Made by a program: the position numbers and the translations under genes. From positions 682,001-746,000 of the forward strand of contig NZ_JBFRGP010000001.1 in assembly GCF_052115385.1 (NCBI RefSeq): a stretch of DNA of 64,000 bases, read 5' to 3'. This document shows, piece by piece, positions 51,306 through 59,656 of the stretch (positions are counted from its first letter, which is position 1; every line of letters starts with the position of its first letter). The notes beneath the pieces are model-generated. The model was not told the origin of the DNA. It was given only the letters and a program-made list of their open reading frames with translations, and did not search any database. The DNA is from Dyella_D sp052115385 (GTDB lineage: Bacteria; Pseudomonadota; Gammaproteobacteria; Xanthomonadales; Rhodanobacteraceae).

Positions 51306-52412
51306 TCAGATACGGCCCAGGAAGCCCCCGATGGCGCGGCTGTAGTTCTCGATATCGACCAGGAACGCGTCGTGGCCCTGCGGCGAGTTCAGCGCCACGA
51401 ATTCCACCTCGGCGCCGGCCGTCTGCAGGCCTTCGGCGATCTGCTCCTGCTGTTCCAGCGGGAACAGGATGTCGGTGCTGACGCCGATCACCAGCGCCTG
51501 CTCGACATGGATGTGCTTGAGGCCCGCCTGGATGCTGCCGTCGCCGTATTCGGAGATATCGAACCAGTCGCTGGCGCGCGACAGGTACAGGTAGCTGTTG
51601 GGATCGAAGGTGCGCACGAAGCGTTGCGCATGGCCTTCCAGGTATGACTCCACCTGGAATTCGAAGCCAAAGGGAATGTCGTCGTCGCGTTGCTCCGCAT
51701 CGAGGCGGATGCGCGCGAAGCGGCCGTTCCATTCCATCGCCGAGCGATAGGTGATCACGCCCAGCTTGCGCGCGATGCTCATGCCGGTTTCCGGAAAGTG
51801 CGCGTCGTCGTAGCGGCCGTTGTTCCACTGCGGATCGAGGCGGATCGCCTCGCGCTGCAGCGAGCGGATGGCGATCGCGAACGGCTGCGCCTGTGGTGCG
51901 GTGTCCACGCTGATATGCGTGCGCACGCTGCCGGGGTGCAGCAGCATGTAGGCCAGCGCGCTCATGCCGCCCATCGAGCAGCCGACCAGGCAAGCCAGCT
52001 GTTCGATGCCCAGCGAACTCACCGCGCCATGCGCGGCATTGGCCACGTCTTCCAGCGCAAGCTCCGGAAAGCTCAGCCGATACGGCTCGCCGGTGGCCGG
52101 GTCGATCGAGGCCGGGCAGGTGGAACCCTTGTCGCTGCCCAGCGAATTCACGCAGATCACGAACCAGCGGTCCGTGTCGATCGCCTTGCCCGGTCCGATC
52201 ATCGCCTCCCACCAGCCCGGCGACGGATCGACTTCGCTGGAGGTGGCATGCGCGCTCGGCGACAGGCCGGTGAGGATCAGCAGCGCGTTGTCGCGCGCCG
52301 CGCTCAGCCTGCCCCAGGTTTCATAGGCCACGCGGGCGCCGTGCAAGGCGCCGCCGCGCTTCATGCGGAAGGGCGAGGGAAGCTCGAAATAATGCCGGGC
52401 GTCGTGGCTCAT
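51306..52412 (-). CDS. metX: MetX-type homoserine/serine O-acyltransferase
   Basis: This encodes 368 residues of the alpha/beta hydrolase fold with nucleophile S146 (GCSMGGM) and a C-terminal Asp/His pair (STDILFPLEQQ, GHDAFLVD). MetX makes O-acylhomoserine for methionine synthesis. In Xanthomonadales some homologues have been reported to act as serine O-succinyltransferases, and the GLSPSAHA segment at 49-56 sits where substrate choice is thought to be set. The substrate is therefore uncertain. The ATG overlaps the stop of ccmI, which joins it to the cytochrome c operon. Confidence 0.9.
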   Translation of the reverse strand: MSHDARHYFELPSPFRMKRGGALHGARVAYETWGRLSAARDNALLILTGLSPSAHATSSEVDPSPGWWEAMIGPGKAIDTDRWFVICVNSLGSDKGSTCPASIDPATGEPYRLSFPELALEDVANAAHGAVSSLGIEQLACLVGCSMGGMSALAYMLLHPGSVRTHISVDTAPQAQPFAIAIRSLQREAIRLDPQWNNGRYDDAHFPETGMSIARKLGVITYRSAMEWNGRFARIRLDAEQRDDDIPFGFEFQVESYLEGHAQRFVRTFDPNSYLYLSRASDWFDISEYGDGSIQAGLKHIHVEQALVIGVSTDILFPLEQQEQIAEGLQTAGAEVEFVALNSPQGHDAFLVDIENYSRAIGGFLGRI

Positions 52413-53449
52413 CAGTGAACCTTATCGATTTCGATCTTGATCGGCGCCTTGCTGCCGACGTCGACCACACCGGCGTCGCCTTCCAGGTCGCCGGATTGCG
52501 CGATGGCCTGGCCGCTGCGGCTGATGCGCGCACCGACGAAGACGCGCGCGGCGGACGACAGCTTCAGCTGCGGCGTCATGCCCATCGCATCGGTGAGGGT
52601 CACTGTGGCGGGCAGGGCGGCGGCGTCCAGCCGGGCCACGGCCAGCGGCATCGGCGGGCCTTGTTCGGCACGGGCGTAGACGAACAGGGTCTCGCCTGCT
52701 TTCACCTGGTCTTTCAGCGTGGGCGCCAGGGTGATCTGTACCTGCAGCGCGGGGCCGTCGGCGGCCGGCGCTTGCGGCGTGGCCGGCGTGCTGCCGGCGC
52801 GCGCATCGGCCGCCGCGATCTGTTCGGCTACGGCCTTCGCCACGGTGGAATCCGGGTCGAGCAGCGGCTGCAGCTTGCGCCAGGTGGCCGCCGCTTCCGC
52901 ATAGCGGTCGTGCTGGAACTGGCTGATGCCGAGCAGCCACAGGCCGCGCTGGTTATCCGGCTCCAATTGCACGGCACGCTGCAGCAGTTCGAGCGAGCGG
53001 CCTTCGATGCGGTGGTCCTCGCGTGCGATCGAATCCGTTTCCGCCCAACCCACCATCGCCGTGGTGTTGTCCGCCTGCAGGCTCAGCACATGGTCGTACG
53101 CATCGCGCGCTGCGGCCGGCTTGTGCATGGTGGCGTAGGTCTGCGCCAGCAGCAGCCAGCCCTGCGCGTCCTTCGGTTCGGTCTGCAGATGCGTCTGCAG
53201 TTCGGCCACGGCCTGCTCGATCGAGATCGCCTCGGGCTGCTTCTCCACGCCGTTGAGCACCACTGGCGTGCCGATCAGCAGATACAGCCCCACCGCGCCC
53301 AGCGGCAGCGCGAAGGCGACCAGCAGCGCCAGTACGAAGATGCCGCGCGGGCGGCCCTGGCGGCGGCCCTGGCGGATCAGCGGCACCAGCAGCAAGGCCA
53401 GCGCCACGGTGATCATCACCGCGGCGGCCAGGTAGAAAACGGGTTTCAC
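52412..53449 (-). CDS. ccmI: cytochrome c maturation protein CcmI (TPR type)
   Basis: This encodes 345 residues from the GTG at 53449. Two membrane segments at about 4-20 and 30-48 are followed by TPR-like helices (LQTHLQTEPKDAQGWLLLAQTYATMHK, RAVQLEPDNQRGLWLLGISQFQHDRYAEA). The C-terminal half is a beta-rich periplasmic domain (LQVQITLAPTLKDQVKAGETLFVYAR). CcmI brings apocytochrome c to the haem ligation machinery. Translation is coupled to ccmH upstream and metX downstream. Confidence 0.88.
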   Translation of the reverse strand: MKPVFYLAAAVMITVALALLLVPLIRQGRRQGRPRGIFVLALLVAFALPLGAVGLYLLIGTPVVLNGVEKQPEAISIEQAVAELQTHLQTEPKDAQGWLLLAQTYATMHKPAAARDAYDHVLSLQADNTTAMVGWAETDSIAREDHRIEGRSLELLQRAVQLEPDNQRGLWLLGISQFQHDRYAEAAATWRKLQPLLDPDSTVAKAVAEQIAAADARAGSTPATPQAPAADGPALQVQITLAPTLKDQVKAGETLFVYARAEQGPPMPLAVARLDAAALPATVTLTDAMGMTPQLKLSSAARVFVGARISRSGQAIAQSGDLEGDAGVVDVGSKAPIKIEIDKVH

Positions 53450-53904
53450 CAATCGTCCCCTTCGTCGTTCGGACTGCTGTCTTGCGCAGCAGGTGCTTGC
53501 GTGCGGCTGCGCCGGCGGATGGTGACCACCACCACGGCGGCACCGGCGAGCAGGATCGCCAATGGGCCGAACCACAGCAGCAGGGTGCTGCCCTGCACCG
53601 GCGGGTCGTACAGCACGAAGTCGGAATAGCGGTCGACCAGGTACTGCTTGATCTCGCCATCGCTCTTGCCCTGGCGCATCAGCTCGAATACCTGGTGGCG
53701 CAGGTCGCGCGCCAGGTCGGCGTTGGAATCGGCGAGGTTCTCGTTCTGGCAGACCAGACAGCGCAGTTCGCGCGTGAGGTGCTGGAAGCGCGTTTCCTCG
53801 GCGTGGTCCTTGAACGGCAGCGGGTCGATCGCCTGCGCGCTCAAGCTGCCGCATCCGAGCGCGAAGGCGAGCGCGAACAATGTGCGCAGGAGAGCAGCGT
53901 TCAC
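53446..53904 (-). CDS. ccmH: cytochrome c maturation protein CcmH
   Basis: This encodes 152 residues from the GTG at 53904. A signal segment, then LRCLVCQNENLADS with C49 and C52, the redox pair that reduces apocytochrome c before haem attachment, and a membrane segment near 105-127 with a basic tail. Length and layout are those of the short CcmH form, with CcmI as a separate protein. Confidence 0.92.
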   Translation of the reverse strand: MNAALLRTLFALAFALGCGSLSAQAIDPLPFKDHAEETRFQHLTRELRCLVCQNENLADSNADLARDLRHQVFELMRQGKSDGEIKQYLVDRYSDFVLYDPPVQGSTLLLWFGPLAILLAGAAVVVVTIRRRSRTQAPAAQDSSPNDEGDDW

Positions 53905-54443
53905 GGCGCCTCCTTGCGCAGCGCGGCGATCGCAGGCTTCAGTTCCCGCTCGATCACCTCGGGCGTGAGCGGGCCGATGCGCTTGTAGCGGATCACGCCC
54001 TTGGCATCGACCAGGAAGGTCTCCGGTGCACCGTACACGCCGAAGTCGATCGCGGTGCGGCCTTCGCGGTCGGCGATGATCAGCCCGTACGGATTGCCGT
54101 GGCGGGCCAGCCAGGCCTTGGCCTCGTCCGGCTCGTCCTTGTAGTTGTAGCCGACCAGCGGCACACCGATGCGCTGGCCTTCGCTCATCAGCACCGGGTG
54201 CTCTTCGCCGCAGGCGATGCACCAGCTGGCGAACACATTGATGAGATACGGCTTGCCCAGCATCGCCTCGCGCGTCACCGTCTGCGCGGGCTCGTCCAGC
54301 TTCGGCAACGCATACGCCGGCGCGGGCTTGTTGATCAGCGGCGAAGGCACTTCGCGCTGGTCGTGGCGGGTGTTCCACCAGATGCCGAAACCGAACAGCG
54401 CCACCAGCAGCAGGAAAGCGAAGAACGGCACCAGCCGGCTCAT
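53901..54443 (-). CDS. ccmG: thiol:disulphide interchange protein CcmG/DsbE
   Basis: This encodes 180 residues. An N-terminal membrane anchor (5-22) precedes a thioredoxin fold with active-site WCIAC (C75, C78) and the conserved GAPETFLVDAKG with cis-Pro. It passes electrons to CcmH in the periplasm. It overlaps both neighbours by four bases. Confidence 0.94.
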   Translation of the reverse strand: MSRLVPFFAFLLLVALFGFGIWWNTRHDQREVPSPLINKPAPAYALPKLDEPAQTVTREAMLGKPYLINVFASWCIACGEEHPVLMSEGQRIGVPLVGYNYKDEPDEAKAWLARHGNPYGLIIADREGRTAIDFGVYGAPETFLVDAKGVIRYKRIGPLTPEVIERELKPAIAALRKEAP

Positions 54444-56410
54444 GCGTGCGACTCCCGCGCCGGTGCCGGCACGTTCGCCTCGGCTTCGCGGCGCAGGCGG
54501 AAACGCTTGTCCGCCGCGCTGAAGAAACCGCCGAGCATCATCAGCAGGCCGCCGGCCCAGATCCAGCGCACGAACGGCTTGTGATACAGGCGCAGCGCCC
54601 AGGCGCCTTCCGGATCGTTGCGGTCCATCGGCTCGCCGAGCGCGACATAGAGGTCGCGCGTCACGCCCGCATCGATCGCCGATTCGGTCTGCACCTGGCC
54701 GCGTGTATAGGTGCGCTTCTGTGGATGCATCACCGCGATCTCGCGGCCGTTGCGCATGACGGTGACCGTGCCCTGGTCGCCCTGCCAGTTGGGGCCGTCG
54801 GCGACGTGCACGCCGTCGAAGCGGAAGTCGTAGCCGCCGATGGTCTGCACCTGGCCCGGCGCCATGCGCACGTCGCGCTCAACGCTCAGCGCCTCGGTCA
54901 GCAACACGCCGGCGAGAAACACGCCCACGCCGAAATGCGCCAGCAGCATGCCGGCCATCTCCGCCGGATAGCGGCGCCCGGCCGGCATCTCGCGCCAGCG
55001 CTTGAGCACATACAGCAGGGTGCCGAAGCAGCACCACACCGCGGCAGCGGTGCCGGCGATCGCCTTCAGCGCCCAGCCGGTGGTGAACGCCGCGGCGATC
55101 GCGCAGGCCAGCGCAGCCAGGCCGGCACGCACCGCCACGTTCTTCAGCGGCGGCAGGCCGCCTTTCTCGCCCCAGCGCAAGTAGGGGCCGAACGGCAGCA
55201 GCAGCACGATGGGGATCATCAGCAGGGTGAACAGGAAGCCGAAGTACGGCGGACCCACCGAGATCTTGCCCAGGTTCAGCGCATCGCCCAGCAGCGGGAA
55301 CAGCGTGCCCAGCAGCACCATCGCGGCGGCCACGGTCAGCATCAGGTTGCCGATCAGGATGGCCGTTTCGCGCGACACCACGCCGAAGGGTTTGCCGCCG
55401 GCAACCTTCGGCGCGCGCAACGCATACAGCAGCAGCGAGCCGCCGACCACGACGGCGAGGAAGCACAGGATGAACAGGCCGCGCTTCGGATCCGAAGCGA
55501 AAGCATGCACCGAGGTAAGCACGCCCGAGCGCACCAGGAAGGTACCCAGCAGCGACAGCGAGAAGGCGAAGATCGACAGCAGGATGGTCCACGCGCGGAG
55601 CGCGCCGCGCTTCTCGGTCACCGCCTGCGCATGGATCAGCGCGGCGCCGACCAGCCACGGCATGAAGCTGGCGTTCTCCACCGGGTCCCAGAACCACCAG
55701 CCGCCCCAGCCCAGTTCCGCATACGCCCACCAGCTGCCCGCCACGATGCCGGCGGACAGAAAGCCCCAGGCCACATTGGTCCATGGCCGCGCCCAGCGCA
55801 CCCAGGCCTGTTCCAGCTCGCCGCCGAGCAGGGCGGCGATGGAGAACGCGAATGCCACGGAGAAGCCCACATAGCCCATGTACAGCACGGGCGGATGGAA
55901 GGTCATGCCCGGGTCCTGCAGCACCGGATTCAGGTCGCCGCCATCCGGCGGCATCGGCAGCAGGCGCTCGAACGGATTGGAGGTGAACACGATGAAGGCG
56001 AGGAAGCCCACCGCGACCAGGCCGAGCACGCCGAGCACGCGCGCGACGAACACCTCGGGCAGCTTGCGGCTGAACGCGGCCAGCGCCACCGTCCACAGGT
56101 TGAGGATGAAGATCCACAGCAGCAGCGAGCCTTCGTGCGCGCCCCACACCGCGGCCAGCCGGTAATACCAGGGCAGGGCGAGGTTGGAGTTGTCGGCGAC
56201 GTAGCGCACCGAGAAATCGAAATGCAGGAAGGCCCAGCTCAGCACGCCGAAGGCCATCGCCACGAACACCGCCTGGCCGGCCGCGGCCGGCCGTGCCACC
56301 GCCATCAGCGCACCGTTGCCGCGCCAGGCGCCGAGCAGCGGCAGCACGCCCTGCGCCAGCGCCAGCAGCAAGGCGAGAATCAGCGCCAGTTGTCCCAGTT
56401 CCGGCGTCAT
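54440..56410 (-). CDS. ccmF: haem lyase subunit CcmF
   Basis: This encodes 656 residues with about 15 membrane segments. The Trp-rich motif (WAYAELGWGGWWFWDPVENASFMPW) that contacts haem is intact, as is the PPDGGDLNPVLQDPGMTFHPPVLYMGYVG block. CcmF together with CcmH and CcmI attaches haem to apocytochrome c on the periplasmic face. Normal length, no defects seen. Confidence 0.96.
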   Translation of the reverse strand: MTPELGQLALILALLLALAQGVLPLLGAWRGNGALMAVARPAAAGQAVFVAMAFGVLSWAFLHFDFSVRYVADNSNLALPWYYRLAAVWGAHEGSLLLWIFILNLWTVALAAFSRKLPEVFVARVLGVLGLVAVGFLAFIVFTSNPFERLLPMPPDGGDLNPVLQDPGMTFHPPVLYMGYVGFSVAFAFSIAALLGGELEQAWVRWARPWTNVAWGFLSAGIVAGSWWAYAELGWGGWWFWDPVENASFMPWLVGAALIHAQAVTEKRGALRAWTILLSIFAFSLSLLGTFLVRSGVLTSVHAFASDPKRGLFILCFLAVVVGGSLLLYALRAPKVAGGKPFGVVSRETAILIGNLMLTVAAAMVLLGTLFPLLGDALNLGKISVGPPYFGFLFTLLMIPIVLLLPFGPYLRWGEKGGLPPLKNVAVRAGLAALACAIAAAFTTGWALKAIAGTAAAVWCCFGTLLYVLKRWREMPAGRRYPAEMAGMLLAHFGVGVFLAGVLLTEALSVERDVRMAPGQVQTIGGYDFRFDGVHVADGPNWQGDQGTVTVMRNGREIAVMHPQKRTYTRGQVQTESAIDAGVTRDLYVALGEPMDRNDPEGAWALRLYHKPFVRWIWAGGLLMMLGGFFSAADKRFRLRREAEANVPAPARESHA

Positions 56411-56886
56411 CGCGGCTTGTCCTGCGCGGCGGCCTCGTTAGCGGCCTCGTTAATGGGCTTGCCCTGGTGCGCCTTGGCCATGGCGTCTTTCAGTTCCTTC
56501 GGCATATAGGTCTCGTCGTGCTTGGCCAGCACTTCGGTGGCGATGAAGCGCGCGTTGTCCATGTGGCCGGTGGCGATCACCGACTGGTTGTCGCGGAACA
56601 GGTCGGGAAGGATGCCGTTGTATTCGACCGGCATCGCGCCGCCGGCATCGATCACGGTGAAGGTGACCTTGAGCGAATCGGCGGCGCGCTGGATCGAGCC
56701 GGCCTTCACCATGCCGCCGAGGCGGAAGTTCTTGTACGGGCCGGCCTCGCCCGATTGCACCTGGCTCGGGGTGAACAGGTAGTTCATGTTCTGCTGCAGC
56801 GCGAACACGGTCAGGCCGATGGCCACGGTGGCGGCGGCCAGCACCAGGAGCACGATGGTGAGCCGGCGCTTGCGGGTGGGGTTCAT
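56407..56886 (-). CDS. ccmE: haem chaperone CcmE
   Basis: This encodes 159 residues from the ATG at 56886, preceded by AAAGGG. An upstream ATG at 56901 has no ribosome site. A membrane anchor at 8-29 leads to the OB-fold domain. The covalent haem ligand is H123 with Y127 (LAKHDETYMP). CcmE carries haem from CcmC to CcmF. Confidence 0.94.
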   Translation of the reverse strand: MNPTRKRRLTIVLLVLAAATVAIGLTVFALQQNMNYLFTPSQVQSGEAGPYKNFRLGGMVKAGSIQRAADSLKVTFTVIDAGGAMPVEYNGILPDLFRDNQSVIATGHMDNARFIATEVLAKHDETYMPKELKDAMAKAHQGKPINEAANEAAAQDKPR

Positions 56887-56935
56887 ACCCTTTGAATTCA
56901 TGAAATCACTCTGCGTCGCCCAATCAGCGTAAGTG

Positions 56936-57124
56936 TCAGGACGAAGGCGTCGGGTTGCGTTGCTGGCGCGCGCCCTGGCGCGCCAGGCGGGCGCGCAGTT
57001 CGCGCAGCTGGCGGCGCCGGCGGATGCCGGGCGCGAGGAAATCGGCGATCAGCACGGCGAAGAACACGGCGTAGGCGGGCCACACGTAGGCGGCGTAGCC
57101 GCCCATGGCGAGGAACTGGCTCAC
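56936..57124 (-). CDS. ccmD: small haem exporter subunit CcmD
   Basis: This encodes 62 residues from the GTG at 57124, which overlaps the ccmC stop. The GGYAAYVWPAYAVFFAVLIADFL membrane segment, followed by a basic helix (RRRRQLRELRARLARQGAR), is typical of CcmD, which releases haem-loaded CcmE from CcmC. The gene is easily missed because of its size and GTG start. Confidence 0.88.
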   Translation of the reverse strand: MSQFLAMGGYAAYVWPAYAVFFAVLIADFLAPGIRRRRQLRELRARLARQGARQQRNPTPSS

Positions 57125-57879
57125 TGGCGTCCCTCCGCTTCGGCGATCTGCTTGACCCAGTCCTTGCCGCTTTCCAGTGCCAGCAGGTCGGTGCGCACGC
57201 GGCCGAACAGGCTGGCGAGGTAATAGAACTTGGTCGCGGCCATCATGGTCAGCAGCGGCCACAGCATGTCGCCGCTCATCTTCGAGGGGCCGAGGATGCG
57301 CACGGTGGAACCCTGGTGCAGGGTGTTCCACCAGTTCACCGAGAAATGCACGATCGGCACGTTGACGATGCCGATCAGGGCCAGGAACGCCGCGGCGCGC
57401 GCGCCCTGCCGGCGATCCTCGAAGGAGTGGTACAGGCCGATCACGCCCAGGTACAGGAACAGCAGCACCAGCTCGGAGGTGAGGCGGGCGTCCCAGGTCC
57501 ACCAGGTGCCCCACATCGGCTTGCCCCACAGGGAGCCGGTGACCAGGGTGACGAAGGTGAAGGCCGCGCCGATCGGCGCCGATTCCATCGCCACCACTTC
57601 AGCCAGTTTCAGGCGCCAGACCAGGGCGATGAACGAGGCCAGCGCCATCACGCCATAGATGAACAAACTCATCCAGGCGCTGGGCACGTGGATGAAGATG
57701 ATGCGGTAGGCGTCGCCCTGCTGGTAATCGGCTGGAGCCAGCACCAGCCCGCCGTACAGCGCAGCGACGCCGAGCAGCAGCGCCAGCGCCAGCGCCCACG
57801 GCCGCAGCGTGCCGGCGAAGCGGTAGAAGGTCGGCGGCGAGCCGAGCTTGTGCAGCCACAGCGGAATCCAGTTGGCCAT
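57121..57879 (-). CDS. ccmC: haem exporter protein CcmC
   Basis: This encodes 252 residues with six membrane segments. The WWD motif region (GTWWTWDARLTSELVLLFLYLG) and conserved histidines (FIHVPSAWM, HFSVNWWNTLHQG) that hold haem are intact. It loads haem onto CcmE. Confidence 0.95.
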   Translation of the reverse strand: MANWIPLWLHKLGSPPTFYRFAGTLRPWALALALLLGVAALYGGLVLAPADYQQGDAYRIIFIHVPSAWMSLFIYGVMALASFIALVWRLKLAEVVAMESAPIGAAFTFVTLVTGSLWGKPMWGTWWTWDARLTSELVLLFLYLGVIGLYHSFEDRRQGARAAAFLALIGIVNVPIVHFSVNWWNTLHQGSTVRILGPSKMSGDMLWPLLTMMAATKFYYLASLFGRVRTDLLALESGKDWVKQIAEAEGRQ

Positions 57880-57882
57880 GTG

Positions 57883-58569
57883 TCAGGCATCCAGGGCGAT
57901 ACGTAGGGCGGCGGCGCAGGCCAGCGGCGCGAGCACCAGGGCCAGGGCCAGCGCCGCGCCGAGCCAGGCGACGGGAGCGAGCCAGGGCAACCCCTGTTGG
58001 GCCGCGGAAACCGCGCCGGCGGCGAAGATGACTACCGGCACGCACAGCGGCAGCAGCATCAGCGCCAGGAGCATACCAGAGCGTCGTGTGCCGGCCGTCA
58101 GCGCCACCAGGATGGCGCCGAGCAGGCTGAGCAGCGGTGTCGCCAGCAGCAGCGCCAGCAGCAGCACCGGCATCGCTGGGCCGGGCAGGTGCAGCATGCC
58201 GGCGAGCAGGGGGGCGATCACGATCAGCGGCAGCGCGGTGGTGATCCAGTGCGCCAGGATCTTCATGCCGAGCATCAGCGCCAGCGGCTGCGGCGCCAGT
58301 ACCAGTTGTTCCAGCGAGCCGTCCTCGATATCGCCGCGGAACATCGCATCCAGCGCCAGCAGCATGGCCAGCAGCACGGTGACCAGCACCACGCCGCCGG
58401 CGATGCGCTGCAGCAGTGCCTCTTCCGGGCCGAGCGCGAACGGGAACAGGGTGGCCACGATCAAGGCGTACAGCACCGGCATGGCGATATCGCCGCGGCG
58501 GCGCCAGGCCAGCACCAGGTCGCGGCGCAGCACCGCAGCGCAGGCGGCGGCGAGCGGCGGCCGGTTCAT
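57883..58569 (-). CDS. ccmB: haem exporter permease CcmB
   Basis: This encodes 228 residues from the ATG at 58569, which overlaps the ccmA stop. Six membrane segments and the conserved FRGDIEDGSLEQLVLAPQPL block identify CcmB, the permease half of the CcmAB transporter that releases haem-CcmE. Confidence 0.94.
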   Translation of the reverse strand: MNRPPLAAACAAVLRRDLVLAWRRRGDIAMPVLYALIVATLFPFALGPEEALLQRIAGGVVLVTVLLAMLLALDAMFRGDIEDGSLEQLVLAPQPLALMLGMKILAHWITTALPLIVIAPLLAGMLHLPGPAMPVLLLALLLATPLLSLLGAILVALTAGTRRSGMLLALMLLPLCVPVVIFAAGAVSAAQQGLPWLAPVAWLGAALALALVLAPLACAAALRIALDA

Positions 58570-59219
58570 GCGTGCATCCGGATGCGGCGCGGCTCGCCGC
58601 CGAGGAAGCTCACCGCGCCATGGCTGGTGACCAGGGCCGCGCCGCCGCGCGCGGCATGCCGCGCGAGCAGGCCGTTGACCAGCTCGATGCCGGCGCGGTC
58701 GAGGTTGGCGTAGGGCTCGTCCAGCAGCCACAGCGTGGCCGGCAGCAACAGCAGGCGCACCAGCGCGGCGCGTTTCTTCTGGCCGGCGGACAGGCGGCGC
58801 ACCGGTTCGTCCTCGTAGCCGGCCAGGCCGATCTCGCGCAGCGCATCGGCGGCGGCCAGGCCGTCGCGCCGGCCGTACAGGCCGATCGCCACCGCCAGGT
58901 TCTCGCGCGCGCTGAGGTCGCCCTTCAGGCCCAGGTGATGGCCGAGGAACACGACGTCGCCCAGGTGCTCGTCGCGCTGCCAGGCTTCGCCGCGCCAGCG
59001 CAGCTCGCCCTCCTCGACGTGCAGCAGGCCAGCCAGGATGCGCAGCAAGGTGGTCTTGCCGCTGCCGTTGTCGCCTTCGACCAGGGCGATCTCGCCGGCG
59101 TCGACGCTGAAGTCCAGCGGGCCGAACACGGGTTCGTCCTGGCGATAGAAGGCGAGCCCCACCGCTTGCAGGAGCGTGGGCCGGACGGGCGGCGGCGAAG
59201 TCATCCGGGTGGAGGTCAT
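58566..59219 (-). CDS. ccmA: haem exporter ATPase CcmA
   Basis: This encodes 217 residues. Walker A GDNGSGKT is at 49-56, the ABC signature appears as RRLSAGQKKR, and Walker B as LWLLDEPYANLD. The ATG at 59219 is chosen because it overlaps the preceding stop (ATGA). A TTG at 59237 and an ATG at 59204 are also in frame. It energises the CcmABCDE haem-delivery complex. Confidence 0.93.
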   Translation of the reverse strand: MTSTRMTSPPPVRPTLLQAVGLAFYRQDEPVFGPLDFSVDAGEIALVEGDNGSGKTTLLRILAGLLHVEEGELRWRGEAWQRDEHLGDVVFLGHHLGLKGDLSARENLAVAIGLYGRRDGLAAADALREIGLAGYEDEPVRRLSAGQKKRAALVRLLLLPATLWLLDEPYANLDRAGIELVNGLLARHAARGGAALVTSHGAVSFLGGEPRRIRMHA

Positions 59220-59656
59220 CCGGGCGATTGTCCGCAAAGCTCCGCGGGCTTGTCCATGCGACGCAACAGCGCGCGGCCGCCGGCTTCGCCGTGCAGGTAG
59301 GCGTGCTGGCCGTGGCGGCGGGCCAGCGTGTCCAGCGCCGCGGTGTCCACGCCGATGACGAACAGGCTGGATTCGCGCCAGTGGTCGCCGCGGCCGGCGC
59401 CGGCGCGGATCAAGGCCAACGCGGGGAGTTCGCGCAGGGCCGCCAGCAGCGCGCGCTGCGCCTGGCGGTTCCAGGCGCGCGGACGTGGCGTCGAGGCCGG
59501 GTTCCAGGCGGTGATAAAGCCCCAGGGGCGTGTGCCCGCCAGGCTTGCGAGCGCTGGCGGCAGCGCTTCGCCGATCCGGATCGTGGCCCGGCCGCCCGAT
59601 GGCAGCCGGACCTGGTAAGCCGTCGCCAGGTAGGCCGCCAGCAGGCGCTCATCCAT
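59216..59656 (-). CDS. DUF3293 domain protein
   Basis: This encodes 146 residues. The pattern (YLATAYQV at the start, GFITAWNPASTPRPRAWNRQAQRALLAAL in the middle, ESSLFVIGVD) is that of DUF3293, a cytoplasmic family of unknown function common in Proteobacteria. It overlaps kmo upstream and ccmA downstream, so it is translated in one run with both. Confidence 0.85.
   Translation of the reverse strand: MDERLLAAYLATAYQVRLPSGGRATIRIGEALPPALASLAGTRPWGFITAWNPASTPRPRAWNRQAQRALLAALRELPALALIRAGAGRGDHWRESSLFVIGVDTAALDTLARRHGQHAYLHGEAGGRALLRRMDKPAELCGQSPG

Noticed and set aside
54446..56509. Plus-strand open frame of 687 codons opposite ccmF
   Set aside because: CcmF has intact motifs on the minus strand. 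The opposite frame is Gln/His/Arg-rich shadow.
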